Source: Hemileia vastatrix
Lineage: Eukaryota > Basidiomycota > Pucciniomycetes > Pucciniales > Zaghouaniaceae
Length of the DNA: 64,000 nucleotides
Assembly (NCBI GenBank): GCA_030280995.1
Contig: JASXTE010000007.1
Span: 7,493,501-7,557,500, forward strand
Direction: 5' to 3'
Below the pieces are notes generated by a model that saw only the letters and a list, made by a program, of their open reading frames with translations, ran no database searches and had not been told where the DNA came from. A program made the position numbers and the translations under genes. The stretch's first letter is position 1; every line of letters begins with the position of its first letter. This document shows positions 23,470 to 33,879 of this stretch, piece after piece.

Positions 23470-24969
23470 TGTCAGCCTGTATATCTCCAGGACTGAGTAA
23501 AAAGTAATTATAAGTTATGTTAAACACATGAACTATACATGGGAATAATAAATAAGAGTACACAAATAGTATACATAAGTAAAATTATGATAATACACAA
23601 AAAATGACATTATAACACCTTATATACACGCATATATCCACCTTTTATAGGTCTTATGTACTTAATATTAAGTTGGAATATGTTAGGGTAATCTTAAGAA
23701 CCTTAAGTGTAAGGCTACATAATTTTTAAGTACACTTAAAGCTGTTATATTCATTGTTTTATGCAAAAAACAAGAAATGCGCTTTATTTCACTTAAAAGT
23801 TGACTATATGCGCTATAAAATTGAGAATATCAAAATTGCGCTTTGACAGATCAATTGGGCTCATTTAGAACTATTGATTTGGCTATTTAAATGCATAAAA
23901 ATAACACTTTTCAAATTTGGTGTTTTTATGCCAGAAATGGCTTCTGTGTACTGGCCACATACTGCCTGCATTTTTCCCGTGTGAATAGCTTCATTTTTAG
24001 AAAAGTTAGCTTTTTCACACTATAAATACCCCACATTCTACGCCCACTGTGGGGAAACACACTAAAATAGGCGACAGGCGCTTATTTAGTGTCCTAGCTT
24101 AATTAATAATGCATTGACCTTGTTTATATGCACTAATTTCATTAATAACCTCACTCTTGGCACTTTATTTCATCACCACGCTTAAATCCGCCTAATTTTA
24201 GTCAAGGATTTACCCGTGCAAGAGCCTGCCAAGAACTGCATGTAGTTACCCCACATCTCACGCTCTTTTTTAAGTTTTTGGGTGGTTTCTCAGTCAATTT
24301 TGGGTATTTTTGAATGGGAATTTCATGTAGTATAATGTCAGGATTAGCCCCATTATTTCTACAGTCAATCCCCCTTATTATTAATCTATTATTAACCTTA
24401 TAAAGTCTCCTTTAGTCTTTAATATTATTGTTTTATACGCATATACTCTCTTTTTGTCTTTTTCTTTAATTTTGATGGATTTCCCTTATTATTTCAGGAT
24501 TTTGGCGGTTGTTACTCTTCTAATTATGTCATGGGTTACTGGGAATGTTGATGGGAATGTCTATTAGTTGTTTAGAGGCGTTATTAACTGTGTATTGGGC
24601 GATACATCAAGGGAATCATTGGGGAGCTCAGTGTGTATAAAAGGAGGAGGTTTTTGGGTTGTATTTCTTCATTCTTTATCATTACAATTTAACCAATATA
24701 ATCAAACCAATTACAATACATATCAATTAGTACTTTTATAAGACTTTTGAATAGTATCTGAATTTATATAATCTATTTTTCTACCAACTATAAAGATTGT
24801 AAGCCATATATAAGAATAGTGAGAATTATATTACTGAGACCTTTATATTTGATTATATTTTACAACTTAGTGGATTAAATCTACAGTATTCATATAGGAC
24901 CATTAAAATCTTCTAGACAACTGACTATTCAAGCTAGTTCACGTCCTTGTACTTGACCTTAGCCTGACA
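23470..24969 (+). repeat. 5' LTR of the family-3 element
   Basis: TGTCAGCCTG...TAGCCTGACA with 6-bp inverted ends. A TATA box, TATAAAAG, lies at 24636-24643, which would place transcription start in the last about 300 bp. A stable hairpin is possible around 24045-24070 (CCCCACA...TGTGGGG). Confidence 0.95.
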
Positions 24970-25641
24970 ATTTGGGGCCTTTCCTCAAGAATTCTGTTAT
25001 AATCCTGTAAGTGAAATTTTCAAAAGAAGGTGCACGTAAATAATATCCCTATAGAAATATTTGGATAATTACAACAGGTTGGGGTCACTTATATAGTGAT
25101 TTCAGAAAAAGAAGCCCTGTTATATAATAAAATTGTGATATTGAATCAACAATTTTACCACTAATTTAACATATAATTGTTATTAGTGGGTCTGTCAATA
25201 GACCAATTAAATTTGTGATCTTTGCAGATAAAATTTTTACCACTAATTTAACATAAAATTGTTCTTAGTGGGAGTCTGTCAATAGACCAATTAAATTTGT
25301 GATCTTTGCAGATGATAACCAATTAAACTGATTAATTGTTTTCTTTTTACAGGACTCTTAATCCCTTTTTTATTGGTTTGTAAAATTCATTTATATTTAA
25401 AAAAGAATCTTGCTGACAGTTGTTTTTCTTTTTTAATATAAAAACACGGCTACATATTGTAGACCAGTTAAATTAAGTGACCACATAAAAAGCATATTTG
25501 ACTTTTGGCAGATAAAGATTCACTTCATACCAAAAAGTAAGCAATTAAATTGTCTTCAGTGGTATTAATAAATACTGATTAAACTCCTTTTTGAAGTTTT
25601 TCATATCTCAAACTTTCAATTCTTTAGAATTCCACGTAAAA
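24970..25641 (+). other. Primer binding site and leader of the family-3 element
   Basis: Three nt after the LTR, TGGGGCCTTTCCTC (24973-24986) is the candidate primer binding site; it resembles the family-2 site but matches no tRNA I recognise. The leader contains an 82-85 bp tandem duplication (about 25148-25229 and 25231-25315) that includes CCAATTAAATTTGTGATC in both copies. It is otherwise AT-rich and non-coding. The ATG at 25591 is in frame with gag, but the start conserved with family 2 is 25642. Confidence 0.65.
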
Positions 25642-26179
25642 ATGTGTGACAACAATGACATTGTAAGTAATAAGGCAAAACCTTATAACTTAAGAACTAG
25701 AGCTGAAAGACCTGTTACAGGACATCCAAATGGAGGGTCAAGAATCACCAGTAACAATAAACAACACCCCACCAATGTCCATGGAGGAAAAGGAAAAGCT
25801 CTTAAAACAAATGTCAATAAAGAAGTCCAAAAACACCTTACAAGAGCAAATTCACTCCCTCTCAACCCTACTGAATACACTAACAATAAGAGTAAACAAT
25901 ATGTTAGACCAGATCAACAATTTGGAGAAAAGGGCCGCACAGGGCTTTATAGAAGTCAACCAGGCTCTAGTGGATATAAGGTCTCATCAACAACCAGTGG
26001 CACCAAATACCACAGCAACACCTCCAGTCCCAGAAGAGGACCAAAAGATAACTGTAAGCAAATGGAAGTGGGATTGGTATGCCCAAAACTACAACAGTCC
26101 TCCTCAACAGGGATCCAGCAGTCACCCTTACAGGGGAAAGCCAAGGAGAGGCAGGGGAAATGGAATAAGACCGTGGTAA
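25642..26179 (+). CDS. Overlapping spliced coiled-coil ORF1 in the gag start (predicted)
   Basis: Exon 1, 25642-25662 (MCDNNDI), is followed by a candidate intron 25663-25720 (GTAAGT...TTACAG, 58 nt). Splicing joins it in frame to DIQMEGQESP and an ORF running to the stop at 26177-26179, about 159 residues, in a different frame from gag-pol. The product would be a heptad-rich coiled coil (LLKQMSIKKSKNTLQEQIHS, INNLEKR) with a basic, Gly/Arg-rich tail ending RPW. The family-2 copies keep the same donor, the acceptor context CAG|GACATC, the same frame change and a similar coiled coil (LLKKITIKK, LQDQLSHLEK, NQTLAEL). I infer that spliced RNA makes this protein and unspliced RNA makes Gag-Pol. 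There is no direct evidence of splicing. Confidence 0.5.
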
Positions 26180-29100
26180 GTCATCCATCTTCTCAAGATC
26201 AATTATATAATCCTAACAATGAATTACTTATAGGTAATGAAATTGATAGAGAGTTATTGGATATAATTGATAAGGATTTAAAAAATTATTCATTTGAAAA
26301 TAACATGTTAGACTTGTCATTACATGAGGATAATGTACATAGTTTTATTGATCACCAGGAAAATACTATTAATATAAAAATGGAATCAAATGAATTAAAA
26401 ATTGACCCTGATGATGAATCTTCTGAATTGGAAACAGAAAAAATTGAATATTTTCTGAAAGAAAATCCAATGGAATCAAAAATAATTAGTAAATTATTAT
26501 TAAGAATTGAAAAATTGGAAGAATTCTCTAGAGAGTCCAACAATAATACAGAAAGTGTATTATTAAACATCACACAATCATTGAGTACAACAGCCAATAA
26601 GTTAAAAGTTATTGAGAATTCAAATAATGAATTGATCAATGAAAACAAAAGATTAAATTCTGAGATTAAAAATTTAGAAATTAAATTAGAACATTCTCAG
26701 AATATTATGGCCACCATAGAGGGACGTGTAAAATTGTCTTTTTCAAATGTAAATGATACTTTAACTCATGTACCTGTAATAAAAGATAGGTTACAAAGAG
26801 TAGAAATTGAAGTAGCTAACATTTTGAAAAATACTGAAACAATAAAGGATAATACCTCTTATGTAGAAAGAGTACCAGTTTTTATAAAACACTCTGATGA
26901 TAAACCAATGATGGAACATGAACATAGTGTCATGGGCTCTGAGAATATAAAATCAGTAAAAGATGAAATTAATGATCATCTTTCTAAAGTGAGTGAATTA
27001 CTCAATATTCCTCAGGTTAGGGAAGCTAAAACTAGCCAAAAGAACTGGCCTAAGTTAGATCAGTACCCTTCTTTTGACAGGGATTCAAAATCTGATTGGC
27101 AACAATTCATACAAAGAATTGATAACTTAAAATTTTCATATAAATTACCTGATGAAGAAATTACTTCAAAGTTAATATCTTTATTTACAGATGTGGCCTT
27201 ATTATGGTTTGAATCTGTATTGAGTGAGGGAATTAATTACTCCTGGAATGAATGGAAGGCACTAATTGAAAGGCAATTTGGTGGCCCAAAATTTAGAATC
27301 ACTCAACAAAGACTATATGAAAGGGCCAGATATAATCCAAATGCTGGAGATAAACCCATGGTCTTCTTAATGAATTTAATAAAAATCATGAAAGCTATGG
27401 ATCCAAAAATGGATTATGAAGAGTGGAAAGAAAAAATAATATACAAGTTGCCTATATCAGTTAGAGACATTATTGTAGCTAGAACTGAAACTGTCAGAGA
27501 CACCTCTGGATTCATTAATATATGCAATGAGATATTATTAAACCACAAGTATGAAACCAAGTATAGTAATTACAGACAAAGTGTTGACGTGGTAAAACCT
27601 ACTACAAGTAAGTTACCAGTGGAAAAGAAAAAACCTTCAGCTCCCCTTGTCCCTAAGAGACAAGAAAATAACACTTGTTACAAATGTAATGAACCTTGGG
27701 TTAAAGGTCACACGTGTAAGAAAAGAATAAATGTTATTGAAACCTCACAGAATTCTGAACCTAGTAATCATGAAGATGAGAATGTGGAATCCAGTGAGGA
27801 TTGCAAGAGTAACATATCTTACAGTGATGATGAAAATGAGATATTTGTATTAGAACAGGATATAATGTTCCTGAATGATGCTATACCTCATACAGACACA
27901 TCTTTAACTTCCATAGAGGAAGCTGAAATAATTAAAGATGTATCTCATGATACTTACAAAATAACACCTATCAGAGCACCTATTATCATATGTGGAAAAG
28001 AAATGAATGCCATTCTTGACACTGGGGCTGCAGGTAGTGTAGTTTCACTTAATGCATTAATGAAACTTGATAGTAAGTACCAGGAAAAACTAGAACCTGT
28101 TCAGACAAAGAACTGGAGGGGTTTTGGTTCAGTATTAAATCCAATTGGCAAATACAAAACTGCTGTATTCTTTAAATATAATAATGGATATGTTAGAGCA
28201 GTTTGTGAATTTGTAGTAATGGATAATAATAATTGTAGTGATTGGTTTATTATTGGCAATGATTTATTGACAAAATTTGGCATTAAACTAGATCCTGCAA
28301 ACAGTTGTTTCACCATAGGGATGAATGGTAAAAGGAAATTCAAAATATTTTCTGAAAATTCAGTATATGCCATTTCTCCTAGAGAAGAACAACTGAAAGG
28401 TGGAAGAGCCACCAATGAAGTGGGTGAATTGGAAAATGAAATCCAAAAGGCCTCTTTCAGTCCTCAACTCTCAAAAATTGAACAAGAAGACATTTTGAGA
28501 TTGATTAAATCATATCCTATGTCATTTGCTCATGGATCAAATGAACTAGGATTGGTCAAAGACCATGAGATGAAAATCTCTCTAAGCTGTGATCTGGATA
28601 ATATTCCTGGCAGCTTAAAAAAGAAACCTTACCCAGCATCTCCTGCAAAAAGGAAAGATATTGAAGACAATATAAAATTGTTGTTGGAAATGGGTATTGT
28701 TGAAAAAGTGGACACAACACCTAAGTATTGTGTCATTTCACCAGTATTAATCTCTTATGAAAAAGATAAGGCAAGATTATGCGGTGATTATAGAGCTCTG
28801 AATACATATACAGTAGATGATATTTACCCTCTACCAAGGATAGCTTCTATCCATGCTACCTTACAAGGAGCAAAATATATTTCCTGTCTGGATGGGAACA
28901 AGGGTTACCACCAGATTCCTGTGGAAAGAAATTCTCAAAATTACTTATTAATAACCACACATATGGGTATATATAAGTATGTGAGAATGCCATTTGGCCC
29001 AAAGAATGCCCCTTCAGTCTTCCAAAAATTGATGGATAGTGTTTTTCATCAGGAAATGGTTGAAGGATGGCTATTGGTCTATATTGATGACATCATAGTG

Positions 29101-31515
29101 TTTTCAAAAACATATGATGAACATTTAAATCACCTGAAAAGAGTCTTTCAAAAAATGGATGAAATTAATATGACTATTGCATTAAAGAAATGTAAGTTTG
29201 GATTTCAATCCTTGAAAGTACTTGGACATGTTGTATCTGGATTACAAATTTGTGTTGACCAGAATAAAGTGGCAGCAATTAAAAACATTGGGATACCTAA
29301 GAATGTAAAAGAGGTTCAAAGTTTTTTGGGTATGTGTGGATATTATAGACAATATATTAAAAATTACCAATCCATTGCAGCCCCTTTAACAACATTAATC
29401 AGGAAGAATGAAGCTTTCATTTGGAATAATGAAAGACAACACGCCTTTAATAAATTAAAGGAATGTTTAATGTCAGCTCCAATATTGGGACTGCCAGATT
29501 TCACCCTACCTTTTATCTTGTACACTGATGCAAGTTTCATAGGTTTGGGTGCTGCTTTACAGCAAAAACAGATAATAAATGGAAAATTATCTGAAGTAGT
29601 TATCTGTTATATATCCAGAACCTTAAGAAAAACAGAATTAAGGTATGGTGCCACACAGCTAGAATGTTTAGCCGTGGTGTGGGCTTTGGAGAAACTTCAT
29701 TACTATCTGGAAGACCAGAAGTTTGAACTTATAACAGATTGCAGTGCAGTAAAATCATTACTAAACATGAAAACACTTAATAGGCACATGTTTAGATGGC
29801 AACTAGCTGTACAAGAGTACAGAGGAAGAATGACAATCACTCACAGAGCAGGAACATTGCATTCAAATGTGGATTTATTATCCAGAAGTCCTTTGCCAAA
29901 TGATGCTGACAACCCAGCTTATGTGCCTGAAAATGAGGTTATACATATATTTGGGATTTATATAGTGGATTTAGAAGAAGAGTTTATGCAAACTATATTG
30001 GAAAATTATTCATCTGATAAAGATTCGTCTAAGCTATCTACCATTCTTAATGATCCAACAAATGCCTCCATGAGTGCATTAATTAAAACCTTGCCTCCAA
30101 AGTATAAAAATGCGTTGGAAAAAGGTAAACTATCAATTGAAGATGGATATATATATTACAGGAAAAAGTTAAGCAATGTAATAGTAATACCACCTTCTAT
30201 GAAAGAGTTAATGTTGAGTACTTGTCATGATGACATCTTAGCTGGTCATTTTGATTTTAACAAAACATTAACCAGAGTTAAAAATACAGCCTGGTGGATA
30301 AACATGAAAGAGGATGTACAAAAATACATTGAAACATGTGACTCTTGTCAGAAATCTAAAAGATTAACTGGGAAGAGAGCTGGGTTGTTACAACAAATAG
30401 AGCAGCCAAAAGCTCCATGGGAAATTATAAACATGGATTTTTTAACTGGCTTGCCATTAGCAGGAAAAGAAAGTTTCAATTCTTGCTGGGTAATAGTGGA
30501 TAGATTAACAAAAATGTGTAAGTTTATCCCTACCCATAAAGAGGTATCTGCAAAAGACTTGGCATTACTATGGTGGACTCAGATGATGAATACTGCTGGG
30601 TTCCCCAAAGCCATAATCTCTGACAGAGACCCTAAATTTACTTCAGAGTTCTGGACATCTTTGATGGAAGTATCAGGTTGTCAATTAAAATTGTCTACAG
30701 CACACCATCCACAAACTGATGGGCTGGCTGAGAGGATGATACAAACTCTAGAAGACATGATCAGAAGATATTTTGCCTTTGGATTAGAATACAAAGAAAA
30801 TGAGAAATTCACACATGACTGGGTAACATTAATTCCTGGCCTTGAATTTGCTTATAACAGCACAACTCATTCTGTAACAGAGAAGAAACCATTTGAACTC
30901 TGGCTGGGATATGTACCAAATACCCCAGTAAATCATTTAAATAAACTACCAAGGTTGGATATACACCCTGGCACTAAATCCTTTATTCATATGCAACAAA
31001 TGTGTAGAAAGCATGCAGAAGAATGCATCCAAAAAGCATTTGAATATGAAAAGAAAAGGTGGGACAAATCTCATAAAGAATTTGAATTTAAAAAGGGAGA
31101 TGAAGTCCTCATATCAACACTACATTTTAACTTACAGGGTAATGTTAAATTAAAGGATCCCTTTGTAGGACCTTTTGTAGTAAATAAAATGGTTGGTAAT
31201 AATGCAGTGGAAGTCATATTATATGCTCCATATGACAGGAAACATCCAGTTTTCCCTATCTCATTATTGAAACCTTACCATGCAAATGATCCTGACTTAT
31301 TTCCAAAAAGAAGGGGAAGGCCTAAAAAGCAACCTGAAGAAATTGTGGAAAAAGCAGAGATTGAAAAAATACTCAAGAAAAGAATCCTTACTAAAGAAAA
31401 AGGAACTGAGTATTTACTAAGATTTAAAGGGAAATCAAATGAATTTGATAAATGGATACCTGAAAAAGAAATTTCTAATTTATCCACCCTTCTTAAAAAA
31501 TTTAAACAGAAATAA
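25642..31515 (+). CDS. Gag-Pol polyprotein of a Ty3/gypsy chromovirus (intact)
   Basis: A single open frame of 1957 codons, with no frameshift between gag and pol. Domains (residues from the 25642 start): Arg/Lys-rich N-terminus; coiled coil about 250-405; capsid-like gag beginning NWPKLDQYPSFDRDSKSDWQ about 467-640; zinc knuckle CYKCNEPWVKGHTC about 679; protease LDTGAAGS about 793; reverse transcriptase about 990-1180 with RMPFGPKNAPSVFQ and catalytic YIDD about 1147; RNase H with LYTDASFIGLG about 1295; integrase zinc-binding region (HDDILAGH, CDSCQKSK) about 1529-1570 and core with DRDPKFTSEF about 1661 and HHPQTDGLAERM about 1689; KDPFVGPF module; chromodomain about 1903-1953 (YLLRFKGKSNEFDKWIPEKE). 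The chromodomain implies targeting to marked chromatin. An ATG at 25591 would add 17 residues, but family-2 copies support 25642. Confidence 0.96.
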   Translation: MCDNNDIVSNKAKPYNLRTRAERPVTGHPNGGSRITSNNKQHPTNVHGGKGKALKTNVNKEVQKHLTRANSLPLNPTEYTNNKSKQYVRPDQQFGEKGRTGLYRSQPGSSGYKVSSTTSGTKYHSNTSSPRRGPKDNCKQMEVGLVCPKLQQSSSTGIQQSPLQGKAKERQGKWNKTVVSHPSSQDQLYNPNNELLIGNEIDRELLDIIDKDLKNYSFENNMLDLSLHEDNVHSFIDHQENTINIKMESNELKIDPDDESSELETEKIEYFLKENPMESKIISKLLLRIEKLEEFSRESNNNTESVLLNITQSLSTTANKLKVIENSNNELINENKRLNSEIKNLEIKLEHSQNIMATIEGRVKLSFSNVNDTLTHVPVIKDRLQRVEIEVANILKNTETIKDNTSYVERVPVFIKHSDDKPMMEHEHSVMGSENIKSVKDEINDHLSKVSELLNIPQVREAKTSQKNWPKLDQYPSFDRDSKSDWQQFIQRIDNLKFSYKLPDEEITSKLISLFTDVALLWFESVLSEGINYSWNEWKALIERQFGGPKFRITQQRLYERARYNPNAGDKPMVFLMNLIKIMKAMDPKMDYEEWKEKIIYKLPISVRDIIVARTETVRDTSGFINICNEILLNHKYETKYSNYRQSVDVVKPTTSKLPVEKKKPSAPLVPKRQENNTCYKCNEPWVKGHTCKKRINVIETSQNSEPSNHEDENVESSEDCKSNISYSDDENEIFVLEQDIMFLNDAIPHTDTSLTSIEEAEIIKDVSHDTYKITPIRAPIIICGKEMNAILDTGAAGSVVSLNALMKLDSKYQEKLEPVQTKNWRGFGSVLNPIGKYKTAVFFKYNNGYVRAVCEFVVMDNNNCSDWFIIGNDLLTKFGIKLDPANSCFTIGMNGKRKFKIFSENSVYAISPREEQLKGGRATNEVGELENEIQKASFSPQLSKIEQEDILRLIKSYPMSFAHGSNELGLVKDHEMKISLSCDLDNIPGSLKKKPYPASPAKRKDIEDNIKLLLEMGIVEKVDTTPKYCVISPVLISYEKDKARLCGDYRALNTYTVDDIYPLPRIASIHATLQGAKYISCLDGNKGYHQIPVERNSQNYLLITTHMGIYKYVRMPFGPKNAPSVFQKLMDSVFHQEMVEGWLLVYIDDIIVFSKTYDEHLNHLKRVFQKMDEINMTIALKKCKFGFQSLKVLGHVVSGLQICVDQNKVAAIKNIGIPKNVKEVQSFLGMCGYYRQYIKNYQSIAAPLTTLIRKNEAFIWNNERQHAFNKLKECLMSAPILGLPDFTLPFILYTDASFIGLGAALQQKQIINGKLSEVVICYISRTLRKTELRYGATQLECLAVVWALEKLHYYLEDQKFELITDCSAVKSLLNMKTLNRHMFRWQLAVQEYRGRMTITHRAGTLHSNVDLLSRSPLPNDADNPAYVPENEVIHIFGIYIVDLEEEFMQTILENYSSDKDSSKLSTILNDPTNASMSALIKTLPPKYKNALEKGKLSIEDGYIYYRKKLSNVIVIPPSMKELMLSTCHDDILAGHFDFNKTLTRVKNTAWWINMKEDVQKYIETCDSCQKSKRLTGKRAGLLQQIEQPKAPWEIINMDFLTGLPLAGKESFNSCWVIVDRLTKMCKFIPTHKEVSAKDLALLWWTQMMNTAGFPKAIISDRDPKFTSEFWTSLMEVSGCQLKLSTAHHPQTDGLAERMIQTLEDMIRRYFAFGLEYKENEKFTHDWVTLIPGLEFAYNSTTHSVTEKKPFELWLGYVPNTPVNHLNKLPRLDIHPGTKSFIHMQQMCRKHAEECIQKAFEYEKKRWDKSHKEFEFKKGDEVLISTLHFNLQGNVKLKDPFVGPFVVNKMVGNNAVEVILYAPYDRKHPVFPISLLKPYHANDPDLFPKRRGRPKKQPEEIVEKAEIEKILKKRILTKEKGTEYLLRFKGKSNEFDKWIPEKEISNLSTLLKKFKQK
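25663..25720 (+). other. Candidate frame-switching intron
   Basis: 58 nt, donor GTAAGT, acceptor CCTGTTACAG, with CTGAAAG as a possible branch site. The corresponding intron in the minus-strand family-2 copy is 60984-61038 (55 nt). Both lengths leave remainder 1 on division by 3, so removal moves translation from the gag-pol frame into ORF1 in both families. Confidence 0.5.
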
Positions 31516-31697
31516 ATTTCTGTTCAACAAGCTGAGGGGTTAAAAAAACCAGTACTCATAATATTTTATTATGTTTTATTTCTTTAAAGTTGAATCTTTA
31601 ATGCTACATATTTATTCTGAATACCTGAAAATTACAAGTTAATAAAATAAAATGTATAACTTATCATTTTTTTTATTGTTTTTTTTGGGTGGGCGAG

Positions 31698-33197
31698 TGT
31701 CAGCCTGTATATCTCCAGGACTGAGTAAAAAGTAATTATAAGTTATGTTAAACACATGAACTATACATGGGAATAATAAATAAGAGTACACAAATAGTAT
31801 ACATAAGTAAAATTATGATAATACACAAAAAATGCCATTATAACACCTTATATACACGCATATATCCACCTTTTATAGGTCTTATGTACTTAATATTAAG
31901 TTGGAATATGTTAGGGTAATCTTAAGAACCTTAAGTATAAGGCTACATAATTTTTAAGTACACTTAAAGCTGTTATATTCATTGTTTTATGCAAAAAACA
32001 AGAAATGCGCTTTATTTCACTTAAAAGTTGACTATATGCGCTATAAAATTGAGAATATCAAAATTGCGCTTTGACAGATCAATTGGGCTCATTTAGAACT
32101 ATTGATTTGGCTATTTAAATGCATAAAAATAACACTTTTCAAATTTGGTGTTTTTATGCCAGAAATGGCTTCTGTGTACTGGCCACATACTGCCTGCATT
32201 TTTCCCGTGTGAATAGCTTCATTTTTAGAAAAGTTAGCTTTTTCACACTATAATTACCCCACATTCTACGCCCACTGTGGGGAAACACACTAAAATAGGC
32301 GACAGGCGCTTATTTAGTGTCCTAGCTTAATTAATAATGCATTGACCTTGTTTATATGCACTAATTTCATTAATAACCTCACTCTTGGCACTTTATTTCA
32401 TCACCACGCTTAAATCCGCCTAATTTTAGTCAAGGATTTACCCGTGCAAGAGCCTGCCAAGAACTGCATGTAGTTACCCCACATCTCACGCTCTTTTTTA
32501 AGTTTTTGGGTGGTTTCTCAGTCAATTTTGGGTATTTTTGAATGGGAATTTCATGTAGTATAATGTCAGGATTAGCCCCATTATTTCTACAGTCAATCCC
32601 CCTTATTATTAAGCTATTATTAACCTTAAAAAGTCTCCTTTAGTCTTTAATATTATTGTTTTATACGCATATACTCTCTTTTTGTCTTTTTCTTTAATTT
32701 TGATGGATTTCCCTTATTATTTCAGGATTTTGGCGGTTGTTACTCTTCTAATTATGTCATGGGTTACTGGGAATGTTGATGGGAATGTCTATTAGTTGTT
32801 TAGAGGCGTTATTAACTGTGTATTGGGTGATACATCAAGGGAATCATTGGGGAACTCAGTGTGTATAAAAGGAGGAGGTTTTTGGGTTGTATTTCTTCAT
32901 TCTTTATCATTACAATTTAACCAATATAACCAAACCAATTACAATACATATCAATTAGTACTTTTATAAGACTTTTGAATAGTATCTGAATTTATATAAT
33001 CTATTTTTCTACCAACTATAAAGATTGTAAGCCATATATAAGAATAGTGAGAATTATATTACTGAGACCTTTATATTTGATTATATTTTACAACTTAGTG
33101 GATTAAATCTACAGTATTCATATAGGACCATTAAAATCTTCTAGACAGCTGACTATTCAAGCTAGTTCACGTCCTTGTACTTGACCTTAGCCTGACA
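31698..33197 (+). repeat. 3' LTR of the family-3 element
   Basis: 1500 bp, the same length as the 5' LTR and differing at about nine sites by eye (for example GACATT/GCCATT and GGGCGATAC/GGGTGATAC). The TATA box is at 32864-32871. Followed by the AGTTC target duplication. Confidence 0.95.
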
Positions 33198-33202
33198 AGT
33201 TC

Positions 33203-33879
33203 AGTTTTGGGTCTCAGGGTACATCTCTACATCTTATTTGAGGAGTTACCCTATTTTATCCCACCTTTTTTTTGCTTTTCTGAGATTGGAATCTCTTTAG
33301 CTCATGTCCTCTCATCTTCATGGATTCATCCAGAAATTCTATGTTCATCTTCTCTTCCCTTATTTTACAAGCATACCCACACCACACCACCTTAATCCTC
33401 CTCCAAAGGAAAAAAATTAAGTGGTCTCAAAATGTGACATTCAATTGTTTTTCACAAAACTGCACCTAGGAATTGAATAGAATCACAAAACTGAACTAGA
33501 AATCTAGTTCACCATTTTCCCCCCTGTTCTAATATATGTCAATATTACTAATTTTAAAGTAATGAAAATCCCTCAAGGCAAAATGAAGATCAAGTCTAGA
33601 AACAGAAGTTTGGGACTTTCAACAGGTATAGGGTAGAGGATCCTCATGAAAAAATTAATGTTTTCATGATTACCATTTATACAATGTAAGTTTGTTGGCC
33701 CATTACTTTAGTTTAGTAAATTGAAATATCAGACTTATTTATTAATTTTTTTTTGAAATAATGATATATATTTGGTAACTCTACTAATACCCATATTTTT
33801 ATGATCTACTTAAAGGTTTTTTTTAATTAATTACCTTAACTTTCTTTTTTTACCTTTTTTATTTGTTGAATTAACTTTT
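33203..33879. other. Unannotated flank
   Basis: AT-rich sequence with no domain I recognise. A short open frame at 33207-33395 has no supporting feature. Confidence 0.4.

Larger units (their letters stand above)
23470..33197 (+). mobile_element. Intact family-3 Ty3/gypsy chromovirus
   Basis: A complete 9.73-kb element. It has two LTRs of exactly 1500 bp (23470-24969, 31698-33197), perfect target duplications AGTTC (23465-23469, 33198-33202), a leader with a candidate primer binding site, one uninterrupted gag-pol frame and a polypurine-type tract (GGGTGGGCGAG) just before the 3' LTR. By eye the LTRs differ at about nine positions in 1500, so the insertion is recent. It has all parts expected of an autonomous element and is the likely source of the solo and truncated family-3 LTRs elsewhere in the window. 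Confidence 0.95.

Noticed and set aside
25683..26188. Antisense open frames of 62-73 codons over the gag start
   Set aside because: They mirror the two sense frames in a stop-poor region, with no independent support.
26176..26233. This intron as a way to join ORF1 to Gag-Pol
   Set aside because: Length 58 gives the wrong frame; ORF1 still ends at Trp-stop. A fusion would need a -1 frameshift, and I saw no slippery heptamer in the right phase.
33207..33395. 62-codon open frame after the intact element
   Set aside because: No start context, domain or homologous copy seen.
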